Translations under genes and position numbers: made by a program | NCBI GenBank assembly: GCA_023150835.1 | Contig: JAKLKB010000010.1 | Span: 17,036-81,035 of the forward strand | Direction of reading: 5' to 3' | Source: Myxococcota bacterium | GTDB taxonomy: Bacteria > Myxococcota_C > UBA6777 | Length of the DNA: 64,000 bases | Notes under the pieces: generated by a model | The model's database searches: none | What the model was told of the DNA's origin: nothing | What the model saw: the letters and a program-made list of their open reading frames with translations, nothing else | Shown: piece by piece, positions 25,543 through 34,531 of the stretch | Numbering within the stretch: the stretch's first letter is position 1 | Layout of the letters: each line of letters starts with the position of its first letter

Positions 25543-27120
25543 CTAAGGGGTTTGGTAGTCTTGGGGGGTACAAAATCCGGCTTCGGGTGTGACGGGATGG
25601 CATTTGAAAGGAGCGGGGCAGGGGGTCCCATCGCCGCAAGGCTGCGAACAAAAGGTGCGGCTTTGGAGAGCGTCGGTGATGCAGACGTTGCTCGAACAAT
25701 CGCCTGCACCGTTTGGACAGGGATCACCGACGTTGCCTTGTTGTGTGGTTTGAGGCATACAAAACCGACCATGCCCGTAAGATTGGCAAGTATAGTCGGT
25801 GGGGCATTGGGCGTCTTGCTGGCAACTTTGAGTGCAAAAGCGCTTGCCAGCGGCATTTGTGACACAGTTCCCAAGGAAACAATCTTCGGTTTGTTGGCAA
25901 GGATCGCCGATCTGCCCGTTGCCTGTATCGGGGAGGCAAAGCTGACGGTCCGTTGCGCACTTCCAGCCCGTTGGGCAGGGCTTTTGTGCATCGCAGACTT
26001 GGCTACAGATGCGATTGATCGCGCCTTGCTGGGGGGAGATACAAAGGCCGCTTGCACAAGCCGCATCGCCATTTTTGTTGCAGATCGTACCGAGTCCACC
26101 GACTTGAGCGCGTTCGCAAAGATACCGATACAGGTTCCCGAACAACCGACACGAAAAGCCACTCGGGCAATCGTCTTGGCTTGGGTTGCAGCGTTGAGAG
26201 CAAAAAGCCTCGGAGCTGTTGCGATCAGGGCGCGCACAATAACCGGAACGACAAGAGCGGTAGCCTTCTTTCGAGCAGTCCTCGCCGATATCTTTCGTTC
26301 CTCGCGGGATGCAAAGGAAAGGGTCGTCGATGCGCGGGGATTCGCAGACAAAACGTGCAGGGCAGCTATCGCTTTGATAAGGATTGCAGCGTTGCGAGCA
26401 GTAGGCGTCGGGATCGCTGTCGTATTGGCTGTAGCAAAAGAGATCTTGTTTGCACTCTGCTTTTCCGTAGTTTGTGCAGTTTCCTCCGAGGTCTTGCCGA
26501 GAAAACGCCTCTTTTACACAAAGAAAACGACCCGTCACATCTGGCGAACAGAAGAAGCCCGTTTTGCAGGCTTGCGGATCTTTGGGATCGCAGGACTTGA
26601 CGCAGATCGCCTGTGGATCTTTGGGGCCGCTCGATAGGCAGAAATAACCGTCCTCAAGGGCGCAATCGGTATGTCCATTTTCGCTGCAAGAGCCGCCGTC
26701 TTTTTTGCATCGGCATCCTTCGGTTGTGCTGGTGGAACCTCGCAAGCAGGCTTTGCTGTTTCCGAAGGTCTCGCAAAGATAGCCTTTGAGGCAATCGGAT
26801 CGGAGGGCGCATTCTCGTGTGCAATAACTCTCTGCGGTCCGTCCTTCGGGGGTGTAGCAAAAGAGGTCGGACTGACAACGATCCGAACGTCCCTCGCATA
26901 CGCCCCCGACATTCGAGCCTTCGCGGATCTGCACACACACGAAGTTTGCTTTGCTGCTGCCGCTCAGTTTGACTTGCCTACATTGTGCGCCGTCAGGACA
27001 GACACCCAAGGCGTCACCGCCACAAACGCCCGTGGGAGTAGGCGTCTTTCCTCCACACGCCACCGTGCCAAACCACAACAAGCCAACACATCCCAACCAG
27101 CCACACAAACGAAACCACAT
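25543..27120 (-). CDS. Cys-rich surface lipoprotein with repeated disulfide modules
   Basis: A 525-residue protein starting MWFRLCGWLGC; GGAGG six bases upstream decides this start over an upstream Met. The signal ends GTVACGG, so it is a lipoprotein. The mature part contains about nine modules with spacing like C-x(4-8)-D-C-x-x-G-x-x-C ... C-x-x-x-C-x(5-8)-C-P-x-x-x-x-C (for example FCSQRCNPSQDDCPSGFSC), each with six to eight Cys. Such modules are frequent in myxobacterial surface proteins and resemble dickkopf/EGF-like folds. The role is unknown; binding or adhesion at the outer surface is plausible. It follows the monooxygenase-like gene by 56 bp and may share its transcript. Confidence 0.8.
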   Translation of the reverse strand: MWFRLCGWLGCVGLLWFGTVACGGKTPTPTGVCGGDALGVCPDGAQCRQVKLSGSSKANFVCVQIREGSNVGGVCEGRSDRCQSDLFCYTPEGRTAESYCTRECALRSDCLKGYLCETFGNSKACLRGSTSTTEGCRCKKDGGSCSENGHTDCALEDGYFCLSSGPKDPQAICVKSCDPKDPQACKTGFFCSPDVTGRFLCVKEAFSRQDLGGNCTNYGKAECKQDLFCYSQYDSDPDAYCSQRCNPYQSDSCPARFVCESPRIDDPFLCIPRGTKDIGEDCSKEGYRSCRSGYCARPDRNSSEAFCSQRCNPSQDDCPSGFSCRLFGNLYRYLCERAQVGGLGTICNKNGDAACASGLCISPQQGAINRICSQVCDAQKPCPTGWKCATDRQLCLPDTGNGQIGDPCQQTEDCFLGNCVTNAAGKRFCTQSCQQDAQCPTDYTCQSYGHGRFCMPQTTQQGNVGDPCPNGAGDCSSNVCITDALQSRTFCSQPCGDGTPCPAPFKCHPVTPEAGFCTPQDYQTP

Positions 27121-27176
27121 CACAAACCTCCAATACTTCCGATCCACCGAGGCAAACGCCTTTTGCGCGTTTGAGG

Positions 27177-28502
27177 CTAAGGCGTCGTGTTGTACGTAAG
27201 GTAGACAACACCAAGGCACATCTCATCTCGGGTTCCATCGCCCCAGTATACGTTTTGGGGGATGGCGCGTTTTCCGTCGATGATCGGCTGATTTTCGGGG
27301 GAGTTATCCCAGCGACACACGATCCCCAATTCGTCCCCAACTTTGAGAGTTATCGGCGTTTTGAGATCGTACATATACTGCCAATTGAAGTCCCACTTGG
27401 GGATATCGAGCACACAATCTTCTTTGGCGTTCGAGCGTTTGACGTATAATTGGGCCGATTTACCGAGCAGATGGAGATGCAGTGTGACGCTGTGGATGGT
27501 GATCGATTCGAGTTTTGGGGCAGAGCGGGCTTTCAACAAAGAAACGATATCCGCCTTGAACTCGTGTTTGACATCGGATTGGCCTGCGGGGATCTCCATC
27601 CCTTTTCCGTTCCAACCGCCGAGTATGTTGGAATAAGGAACGAGCAGCCCTTCTTTTTCTACTTTGTCTGCAAGCTGAAACTCGATCTTGCTTTGATCGG
27701 GTTCAGGATTGCTTTGAAGGACGTTGTAGTGCATCTGCAAGACGATCTTGGAACCCGGTTCGATCTTGATCCCTGTTCCTTTGGGGTACAATTGCGCCCC
27801 GCCACCCGGAGCCCAAGCGCCCACCCATCCTGCGTTGACTTTGGGGCCACCAAAGCAAGTGTAGCCCGGGCCTTCTTCTTTGCTGTCGAGGTCAAGCAGT
27901 TTGGGAACCTCCTTGGGAGCGACCACATAAGCGATCAGATGGTGCGCGATCTTTCGGTTGCCTGCTTTGACGTGGTAGCCCGTGATGTAGGTGGTGCTTG
28001 TTTGCGGCCAATCCACCACAAAGCAGCGATAGTCGTCGGGGGTTTTGGTCGGGACATACGCAACAGGAAGCGTCAGCGTCAGATCGGCTTTTTCGAGTCC
28101 GCTGCTTTTGGTTTGGGTCGGTGGTGTGTCCTTGGGGTCGCCTTGTGGGGAGCCGATCTCTATCCAACGAAGGAGCTTTTGGCGTTCTTCTGCCGTGAGT
28201 GCGATGTTGTTGGTGTACTCGTTACACTGATCGTTGCCTTTCCACGGAGGCATCTTGTTTTGCTCGATCTGAAGTTTCGAGAAGTCGCGGAACTTGTGCG
28301 CCATCTCGTAGTTGTTGAGTGGCATCGGGCCGATGTTGTCTTGTGTGTGGCAATTGGCGCACTTCGCATCCATGATCGGCTTAATATCCCGATAATAGGT
28401 CAGCTCAGCGGTTTGTTGTTTTGGGGGGTCTGTTGCAGGGCCGCAGCCCAGCCACGAACCCACCCACACGAGCGTCAAAAACGTCCATGCAGTAGCTCTC
28501 AT
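27177..28502 (-). CDS. Lipoprotein with cytochrome c-like and copper type II monooxygenase-like domains
   Basis: A 441-residue lipoprotein (signal ending SWLGC). Residues 35-130 resemble a cytochrome c domain of the planctomycete/myxobacterial type with one heme site CANCH and a distal Met (GPMPLNNY). Residues 150-441 match the two-lobed copper type II ascorbate-dependent monooxygenase fold (peptidylglycine/dopamine monooxygenase family), with His pairs in AHHLIAY, QMHYN and LHLHLLG and a Met-bearing DEMCLG near the end, all usable as copper ligands. This suggests a periplasmic or surface redox enzyme in which the heme domain supplies electrons. The substrate cannot be read from sequence. Upstream lies a 345-bp spacer with a family 1 repeat. 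Confidence 0.8.
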   Translation of the reverse strand: MRATAWTFLTLVWVGSWLGCGPATDPPKQQTAELTYYRDIKPIMDAKCANCHTQDNIGPMPLNNYEMAHKFRDFSKLQIEQNKMPPWKGNDQCNEYTNNIALTAEERQKLLRWIEIGSPQGDPKDTPPTQTKSSGLEKADLTLTLPVAYVPTKTPDDYRCFVVDWPQTSTTYITGYHVKAGNRKIAHHLIAYVVAPKEVPKLLDLDSKEEGPGYTCFGGPKVNAGWVGAWAPGGGAQLYPKGTGIKIEPGSKIVLQMHYNVLQSNPEPDQSKIEFQLADKVEKEGLLVPYSNILGGWNGKGMEIPAGQSDVKHEFKADIVSLLKARSAPKLESITIHSVTLHLHLLGKSAQLYVKRSNAKEDCVLDIPKWDFNWQYMYDLKTPITLKVGDELGIVCRWDNSPENQPIIDGKRAIPQNVYWGDGTRDEMCLGVVYLTYNTTP

Positions 28503-28686
28503 CTTCTTTAGGACTCCTTGGTGCGGGGCGATCCATCTTTTGGATCGCGTGGGGTGAAAACCGATTCGTCCGATCTTCTGGGTGCGTTGAATATCGGCGT
28601 CTCGGTGCGTTCAAAAAGTCTCGAACATCGGTGCTTTCGGATTGAATCGCTTTGTGTATAGGGCCTATGCCGTTGGATGTTTTGGG

Positions 28687-28810
28687 CGGGGTTTCACCCC
28701 ACGCCCCACAAGGGAGCGCGGCTCTATGGACCCCGTATCAGCGAAGAGATCGATTGCTTTTCAAACCAACGCTCAGTCGCTTGGAGGGGGGCGAACACGG
28801 GTTTTTTATC
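28687..28810 (+). repeat. Family 1 structured repeat, copy 2
   Basis: This copy starts CGGGGTTTCACCCCACGCCC and keeps the CCCCGTATCAGCG core, the CAGTCGCTTGG segment and the GAACACGGG tail. The second stem is degenerate here. It ends about 40 bp before the end of the next gene. The rest of the 28503-28847 spacer shows nothing else. Confidence 0.8.
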
Positions 28811-28847
28811 GGGGAACTCCTGTGTCGATTCGACGCTGTTTTGGGGG

Positions 28848-29603
28848 TCAGCGGCGTTCTTGGAGGCGTTTTTGACAAGTGCGCGGTGTGGCTTGGGGCT
28901 CCATATCGTTTTGCCAGAGGGCAGCACAGCCTTGGTAAAGGCTGCGTGCTTCGGTTTTTTTTCCAAGATCCCACAGCGTGTCGGCAAGGAAAAGTAGGGC
29001 TGCTGGGTTCTTGGGTGCAAGGCGATACGAAGTTTGAAGATATCCGAGCGATTTTTGAAGATTGCGCATCGGCCACGGGAGTTTGTAGTAAAAACGGCCA
29101 AGGATGCGTTGTGCGCCGCCGTGATAGAGCGAAGGACTGCGTTTGATCGACTCTTGCGCCATCTTCTCGATCTTTCCGGCCAATCCTTGTGTCATCGCCA
29201 CCCAGACGCCACCACCGCGTGCATACTGGCCGATATTGATCGCCGACCAAAAGTAGCCTTCGGCGCGATCGGGCCATCGGCTGATCAGCATCTTGGCGTG
29301 TTCCCAACCTTTTTTGGCCCAACGTTGGATCTCTTTGTTGTCGCTTGCTTCAAAGGCCAGCTGGTTGGTTGCACGACACACGCCCACCAAGGTCTCAAAG
29401 CGGATCGGTGCGCTTTCGTACGCTTTGAGAAGCATATACGCCCCGCGTATCCGCGTCATCTTCTGGTTGGCTTGTGTCAGGCGATGGCCCTCTTTGAGCA
29501 TCTTCTGTATGGCCGAAGGCAAGGGCGCTTCTGCCTGTACGCGAGAACCGCTTCCGACAAACAGCGCCGCTCCACATACCCAATACAGCACATACCAACG
29601 CAT
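28848..29603 (-). CDS. TatT-like TPR protein
   Basis: A 251-residue protein starting MRWYVLYWVCGA, with GAGGAAGAG upstream; the signal peptide ends near SRVQAEA. The mature helical repeats (LLKAYESAPIRFETLVGVC..., GRFYYKLPWPMRNLQKSLGYL) resemble the TatT family, periplasmic TPR proteins linked to TRAP transporters. No TRAP transporter gene is next to it, so transport is not implied here. It is a stand-alone gene read away from the tRNA gene. Confidence 0.7.
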   Translation of the reverse strand: MRWYVLYWVCGAALFVGSGSRVQAEAPLPSAIQKMLKEGHRLTQANQKMTRIRGAYMLLKAYESAPIRFETLVGVCRATNQLAFEASDNKEIQRWAKKGWEHAKMLISRWPDRAEGYFWSAINIGQYARGGGVWVAMTQGLAGKIEKMAQESIKRSPSLYHGGAQRILGRFYYKLPWPMRNLQKSLGYLQTSYRLAPKNPAALLFLADTLWDLGKKTEARSLYQGCAALWQNDMEPQATPRTCQKRLQERR

Positions 29604-29793
29604 CGATCTCTTCCTCTCTTGGTCGTTGCCGCTCGGCTTGAGCCGCTCGGCTTGTTTCTTCGCCCTCGCGTCTTTTCTTGTACGCACTTGTGGGCAAAAA
29701 GACAACCGACCGATTTTTTGCCGCGACCTTACGTTGGCTGCGAGATTTTGCTTGACAGGCCAGAACAGATCGAGTATTCAACTCCTCACTTTT

Positions 29794-29867
29794 GGCGGTA
29801 TAGCTCAGCTGGTGAGAGCATACGGCTCATAACCGTAGGGTCCGGGGTTCAAATCCCTGTACCGCCA
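29794..29867 (+). tRNA. tRNA-Met, anticodon CAT
   Basis: A complete cloverleaf: acceptor stem GGCGGTA/TACCGCC with discriminator A, D-arm TAGCTCAGCTGGTGAGAGCA, anticodon arm TACGG-CTCATAA-CCGTA and T-arm with GGTTCAAATC. The anticodon is CAT. The D-loop and stem resemble elongator tRNA-Met rather than initiator, because the first acceptor pair is G-C matched; a tRNA-Ile2 with lysidine cannot be excluded. CCA is not encoded. Confidence 0.95.
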
Positions 29868-29927
29868 CTTTGTCTCCTTACTTGTTCCTTTCGTCCTCAC
29901 AGCCTTCAAGCCAGATCACGGCAAACC

Positions 29928-31892
29928 TTGAATCTCTCCCTACAATCTGCGCAAAATCAAACGCCAGCCGCTTTTCACCTCAAAGAGCTCTGGCTTTCTG
30001 CGTCTTCGCGTATCCCGCCCATTCTTGCCCATCCCTGTTTTGCCGAGCGCTTCTCCTTTTTGCGTGCCCTCGGCGAAACCCTGACAGCCGCTTGTCAACA
30101 AGCAGCCAAAGAGTCTTCCGCTGCTGTTGTTTCTGCCGTTGCATCCGCCCCTGCGAAGCCTCTCCAACCACCGAAGCCAAAGAAACCACCCACCGAACGC
30201 GGTTGGCTGTGGCGCTTTTTGATCGGTTCTCCTGATGACGCGCCATCGCCCAAACCAAGCGCGAAAAGTCCCGTCCTCTCGTTTGCACCGTTGTCTCTTG
30301 CGCCTTTGTGGGAAGCATCCGTTGCTGTCGATGCGGCGGAGCTTTTGGAGCATTTGACTTCTTTTGCTCGCGCCCTTGCTACGGAGACCTTGCCACCGCG
30401 CTATGCGTTTGCGCCGATGGTTCGGGCGGGAACACCGATGCCGACTTTTTCCAGAAAGCGCCTCAAGACGGGGATGTTGGAAGCTGCGTTTGATCGTTGT
30501 TTGATCAATCGAAACTGGGATGGGATCGATCGTTTTGAAGATCTGACGGCACGTTCGGAGATCGAAGATTTGACGGGGGTGTATCGCGTTCTCGCGCAGC
30601 CGTTGCGTGTGCTGCTGGAGCCTGAGATCTTGGCGTGGATGGGATTTTTGCGACGGCATCAACACGAAAAGATCGTACAAATGACAGTGACGCGCTACGA
30701 TGGAGAGGCGGATACTTTGGCTGTACAAGTCTTGGAACGTGCGGAACGATGGAGGGCTTTGTTTCAGCTTTCTGATTATCTGCCAGAACGTTTGGAAAAG
30801 GCCGAATCACGATTTCTTACGCTGCTGTCCAAAGCCGAACCGCACGACGAGATCCCCAAAGAGATCACCCAAGAATGGACGGATATCGGAGCCTACTTGG
30901 GCGAGGTGTTGCGTGCAAATCTCGGCGGGGAATATGCCCGACTATCGGCTTCTTGTGGTGCGCTTGGAGAGCCTGCGGTGGGATTGTTGCTCCCTTTTCG
31001 TGCCGAAGCGTTCCCGATCGAAAAACTGATGCGTGCTGCCAAACAAAAGCGAAAGATATCTTTGCGGCTCCAAGCGGATGTTCAGATGGCGCATCGCCGT
31101 CAGGCCGGATTGTTGGAGCGTTTGGGAGCCTTTTTGGACGATGACGAGCGGCTGCGAAGGCGGGGCGCAGTACGTATCCTATCGGATATCGCGGATACTC
31201 GGGTGGATCATGCTTTTGTCGAGCGGCTGTTTGTCGAAAAAGACGCAGACTTGTTGGTGCGGTTGTTGGAGCGTTTGCGTTGTGCGCCTTTTCCTGTTGA
31301 AGCGGGGGCTTTGCGGCCCTTGGTTTCGCACGCCGAGGATGGCGTTTCATCCCGAGCCATCGCGATCTTGGGCCAACAGCAAGATCCTGCGCTTCCCGAA
31401 CAATTGCAGTTTTTGCTTGCGGGGGGAGAGCGTATCCCGTTGCGCCCATTGGTTCGGCAGATCCTCGAAGCGTACACAGGACCACACGCCAAGCGTATCC
31501 TCAAAAGTCTCGGTCCGATCCCTTCTCTCCAAGCGGGAGCCTTGTTGTTTTTGCCCGTCCCTCCGCCTTCTTTGGGATGCCCGCTTTTGGCAGAGATCCT
31601 TGAAAACTCTGACAACCCCGCACAACAAGAATCCGCGTTGCAGATCCTTTGCGCGTTTCCAGACGATGAGGAAGAAGAAGCCTTGCGACGAGCGATCGCT
31701 GATCCCCAACGCTCCCTTCGGATCGGAGCGATCACGTTGTTGGCGACTTCGGATCGACCGTTTCCCCGCCAACTGCTCAAAGGTCGGCGGATGTTTGAAG
31801 ATGATCCCTTGGTGCGTTCTGTCTTGCTCGAAGCGATCGCCGCTTTTCCTGACGACGGCGCTCGGGTGGTGATCGCGCCCCATCTACGGTGA
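29928..31892 (+). CDS. HEAT-repeat protein of unknown function
   Basis: The frame is open from far upstream through the tRNA gene, and no ATG lies near the beginning of the coding-like part. I place the start at TTG 29928 (LNLSLQSAQNQ, about 654 residues), without a strong ribosome site; the true start is uncertain. The N-terminal half carries a Pro/Lys-rich linker near residues 70-90. The C-terminal half (from about residue 370) is a series of HEAT-like helix pairs (LLERLGAFLDDDERLRRRGAVRIL, LGQQQDPALPEQLQFLL). There is no signal peptide, so the protein is probably cytoplasmic. It is the first gene after tRNA-Met. HEAT repeats usually bind other proteins. Confidence 0.65.
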   Translation: MNLSLQSAQNQTPAAFHLKELWLSASSRIPPILAHPCFAERFSFLRALGETLTAACQQAAKESSAAVVSAVASAPAKPLQPPKPKKPPTERGWLWRFLIGSPDDAPSPKPSAKSPVLSFAPLSLAPLWEASVAVDAAELLEHLTSFARALATETLPPRYAFAPMVRAGTPMPTFSRKRLKTGMLEAAFDRCLINRNWDGIDRFEDLTARSEIEDLTGVYRVLAQPLRVLLEPEILAWMGFLRRHQHEKIVQMTVTRYDGEADTLAVQVLERAERWRALFQLSDYLPERLEKAESRFLTLLSKAEPHDEIPKEITQEWTDIGAYLGEVLRANLGGEYARLSASCGALGEPAVGLLLPFRAEAFPIEKLMRAAKQKRKISLRLQADVQMAHRRQAGLLERLGAFLDDDERLRRRGAVRILSDIADTRVDHAFVERLFVEKDADLLVRLLERLRCAPFPVEAGALRPLVSHAEDGVSSRAIAILGQQQDPALPEQLQFLLAGGERIPLRPLVRQILEAYTGPHAKRILKSLGPIPSLQAGALLFLPVPPPSLGCPLLAEILENSDNPAQQESALQILCAFPDDEEEEALRRAIADPQRSLRIGAITLLATSDRPFPRQLLKGRRMFEDDPLVRSVLLEAIAAFPDDGARVVIAPHLR

Positions 31893-31907
31893 CACCGCTC
31901 GCCGATT

Positions 31908-32035
31908 TTGTGGGGCATTGCCCCACGCCCCACAAGGGAGCGCGGCTCCCTTGACCCCGTATTGGCGGAGTGAACGCAGGTTTTTACACAAACAGCGCTG
32001 CCGCTTGAAATGTCGAGAACACGGGGGTTTTTGTC
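31908..32035 (+). repeat. Family 1 structured repeat, copy 3
   Basis: This copy begins 16 bp after a stop codon. Stem one reads GTGGGGC-ATT-GCCCCAC, so the innermost pair is C-G where copies 1, 4 and 6 have T-A. Stem two AAGGGAGC-GCG-GCTCCCTT is perfect. It is followed after 48 bp by a family 2 element, nearly the same spacing as at 25.2 kb. Confidence 0.85.
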
Positions 32036-32083
32036 CGATGCGCCGATCCGATGGTGGTTTGCGGGGCTGGGAGAGGGTTGTTG

Positions 32084-32195
32084 TACGGTATCCGAGAGAT
32101 GTGTGGTTGAAGAGTTGTGCGTAGGCGCCCTGTTCTTGGGCAGCCACAGGGGGCTGCCCCTACGTTTTGCGATCACACAATGAGCGGATTTCGTA
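32084..32195 (+). repeat. Family 2 inverted-repeat element, copy 2
   Basis: A 112-bp element with ends TACGGTATCCG and CGGATTTCGTA and a perfect internal palindrome GGGCAGCC-ACAGG-GGGCTGCCC. Its right end touches the stop codon of the minus-strand HEAT lipoprotein gene. Confidence 0.85.
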
Positions 32196-33323
32196 TTATT
32201 CGGGGATCTGGGAGAGGGCTTGTTGTGCGGCGGTGCGGACTTGGGGGTGAGGGTCGTTATGGAGGGCTTGGAGGTCAGCACGAGCGAGGGAAGCACGAGG
32301 CCCCATCAGCGGGAGTATCCGAGCGGTGTGCATCCGCACTTGCCAGTGTGGATCGCGCAACAAGCCTTGCAGTAGCGGTACGTTGGAGGAGGCCAACATC
32401 CCGAGTTTTGCGAGGCTTGCGATCGTGGTTAAACGAGCGATCCAATGGGGATCTTTGAGTCCGCGCACAAGCTGATCATTGACCTCGTCCGTATAAGGTC
32501 GCAAAGACGCCATCGCGATCAGCCCGATCAGTCGGACTTGTAGGTGCTGGTCAGTGATCCCTTGCGCGATGATCGTACGGTTGTCGGCATCGGTGGGATC
32601 GATCTTCCATAATGCCCGTAGGATCGCGGCTCGTACTTCGTGGTGTGAGCTTCGGGCGAAGAGTGCGCGCAACAGGGGTTGAGTCGACGAGGCGGAGAGG
32701 CCCATGTGGCCGAATGTATCGGCGACAACGGCTTGGATGAGGGGCTGCTGGCTTTTTTGCATCTGCCGAAGCAACAAAGGTAGGGCGGGAGCCGCGTGGG
32801 CTTGCAGTTCACCCACCAGACGGATCGCAGCCCAACGCTCTTCCCACTTTGGGGCATCGCCGATCTGGCTCATCAACAACGGAAGTGCAGCTTTGGTGGG
32901 CCAACGGACGCGGATGCGTCCACGCAGTTCTTGCCCTTGTTCTCGGGCTTTTTGAACGCCTCGGGCCGCAAGATACCGCAGCACCACCATGCGCGTTGCT
33001 GCGTAATAGTGCGTCAACCGCTGATTGATATCAGGACTCGCGGAAGCCGATGTCTGCGATGTCTGCGATGCCTGCGATGTCTGCGATGTCTGCGATGTCT
33101 GCGATGTCTGCGATGTCTGCGATGTCTGCGATGAATCGGTTGATGGCGCTTTTTGATCCGTGGGCGGATGATCTGTGTGAGGCGCTTCCATTTTATTTGG
33201 GGTGGTCTGGGCGGGTGTATCGGAGCGCTGGGAAGACTGTTGCGTCACACACCCGAAACAGCCGTAGATCAACGCTCCAAAATATGCGGCGATGCGAAAA
33301 GATCGCAACCGTTGACGCGACAC
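32196..33323 (-). CDS. HEAT-repeat lipoprotein with QTS linker
   Basis: About 375 residues if started at GTG 33323 (MSRQRLRSFRIAAYFGALIYGCFGC), which gives a positively charged signal and a Cys suited to a lipobox; a TTG five codons later is an alternative. Upstream in-frame sequence belongs to a family 1 repeat and is not counted. After the lipid anchor come a Thr/Pro/Ser-rich part and about eight Gln-Thr-Ser triplets. Five to six HEAT/PBS-lyase-type repeats (e.g. DPHWQVRMHTARILPLMG, HEVRAAILRALWKI) fill the C-terminal 250 residues. It probably acts at the outer membrane as a scaffold. Repeat content is like that of the gene at 29.9-31.9 kb, but that one lacks a signal. Confidence 0.75.
   Translation of the reverse strand: MSRQRLRSFRIAAYFGALIYGCFGCVTQQSSQRSDTPAQTTPNKMEAPHTDHPPTDQKAPSTDSSQTSQTSQTSQTSQTSQTSQASQTSQTSASASPDINQRLTHYYAATRMVVLRYLAARGVQKAREQGQELRGRIRVRWPTKAALPLLMSQIGDAPKWEERWAAIRLVGELQAHAAPALPLLLRQMQKSQQPLIQAVVADTFGHMGLSASSTQPLLRALFARSSHHEVRAAILRALWKIDPTDADNRTIIAQGITDQHLQVRLIGLIAMASLRPYTDEVNDQLVRGLKDPHWIARLTTIASLAKLGMLASSNVPLLQGLLRDPHWQVRMHTARILPLMGPRASLARADLQALHNDPHPQVRTAAQQALSQIPE
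33050..33133 (-). repeat. 9-bp tandem repeat encoding Gln-Thr-Ser
   Basis: Nine nearly identical TGCGATGTC units stand in a row within the HEAT lipoprotein gene; one unit is changed (GCCTGCGAT). They encode a QTS linker. Because the unit is a multiple of three, copy changes keep the frame. Confidence 0.9.
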
Positions 33324-33403
33324 GTTATCTATTTCAAGGCCAAAAGTCGAAGCGCGCAAGTGTCGGATCCTTTCCTTGGTGTCTCTTGACTTAAGTGAAT
33401 TTG

Positions 33404-33532
33404 GGGCAAAAAACCCGTGTTCGCGTCCTCTCAAGCGACAGAGTCGTCCGTTTGAAAAACGATGCTGCTTTCGCCTGCGTGGGGTCAAGGGGGCGAAGCT
33501 CCCTTGTGGGGTGTGGGGTGACACCCCACAAA
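33404..33532 (-). repeat. Family 1 structured repeat, copy 4
   Basis: Reverse-oriented copy lying between the divergently read HEAT lipoprotein and TspO-like genes. Stem one GTGGGGT-GTC-ACCCCAC and stem two AAGGGAGC-TTC-GCCCCCTT are the same as in copy 1 apart from the loop. Promoters of both genes must flank it. Confidence 0.85.
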
Positions 33533-33599
33533 TGCAAGTTTAACCATGCCGCTTTGATAACATTTCGAGGGCAAATCAACAGAGAGAAGGGTTTGAAAG

Positions 33600-34367
33600 A
33601 TGACAGGAGCTGCGTTTCGAGGAGTGTGGGTGTTTGTTGCGACGGTGGGGATGTTGGTGGCGAATGGGTTTCCGGGTGCGTTGGGATTTCGCGGAGAGAC
33701 GGTGGGATCGATCTCGGACAAGATCCCCAGTTTGATGACGCCCGCAGGATACGCCTTTTCGATCTGGTCGGTGATCTACACGGGGTTATTGGGATTTGCC
33801 ATCTTTCAATGGCTACCCGCACAACGCGAAGATCAGACGATCAAGAAGATCGCAGGTTGGTATGTGTTGAGTTGTGTCTTCAACAGCGTGTGGATCTTCG
33901 TTTGGCTGAGCAAAGCGTTTTGGCTTTCGTGGGTTGTGATCGTGGCGTTGTTGGCAAGCTTGGTGCGGATTTATCTGATCTTGGATGCGGATCGTTCGCA
34001 AAGACGGGGCGGAGCGTATGGGTGGGTGGCGTGGCCGTTTAGTTTGTACACAGCGTGGGTGACGGTGGCGACCGTGATCAATACGGTGATTGCGTTGAAA
34101 GCATCGGGTTGGCAATGTGGTGGGATCTCGCCCGAAGTGTGGTCGATGCTGCTGATCGCGATCGCTGCGGGGATTTTTTCATGGATCGCGATCCCGCGTC
34201 GTGATGCGACGTATCTTGGTGTGCTTGTGTGGGCCTTAACCGCGATAGGCGTTGCGAATGCGCAGCGTGCGCCTTCGGTGGCGTATGTTGCTTGGGCGGT
34301 GGCGGCTGCGATGTTTTTGTTGGCGTTGTGGCTTGTTTTTCAGACAAAAAAAACGCCAGCGTTCTAG
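33600..34367 (+). CDS. TspO/MBR-superfamily membrane protein
   Basis: A 255-residue protein, starting 5 bp after a GAAGGGTTTG ribosome site. It has about seven hydrophobic helices. The segment TPAGYAFSIWSVIYTGLLGFAIFQ matches the tryptophan-rich sensory protein (TspO/MBR) superfamily, especially the longer forms of about 250 residues. Family members bind tetrapyrroles or lipids at membranes; the ligand here is unknown. The gene stands alone, reading away from the HEAT lipoprotein. Confidence 0.75.
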   Translation: MTGAAFRGVWVFVATVGMLVANGFPGALGFRGETVGSISDKIPSLMTPAGYAFSIWSVIYTGLLGFAIFQWLPAQREDQTIKKIAGWYVLSCVFNSVWIFVWLSKAFWLSWVVIVALLASLVRIYLILDADRSQRRGGAYGWVAWPFSLYTAWVTVATVINTVIALKASGWQCGGISPEVWSMLLIAIAAGIFSWIAIPRRDATYLGVLVWALTAIGVANAQRAPSVAYVAWAVAAAMFLLALWLVFQTKKTPAF

Positions 34368-34531
34368 GAGTTTTACTTCCCAACACATAGCCTTCTTCCC
34401 TAGACTTTTTGGAGGCACCCGTTGTAGCTTGGGGTATGTTGTTTTGGGTTTTGGCTTGGTGGATAAAGAAAGCCAAGCACTTTCACCTGCGGGGATAAAA
34501 GTGACGAATCCATCTACCGATTACGTACCTT

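Noticed and set aside
29794..29867. tRNA-Met as an integration site of a genomic island
   Set aside because: No integrase, no repeated 3' part of the tRNA and no clear border are found downstream.
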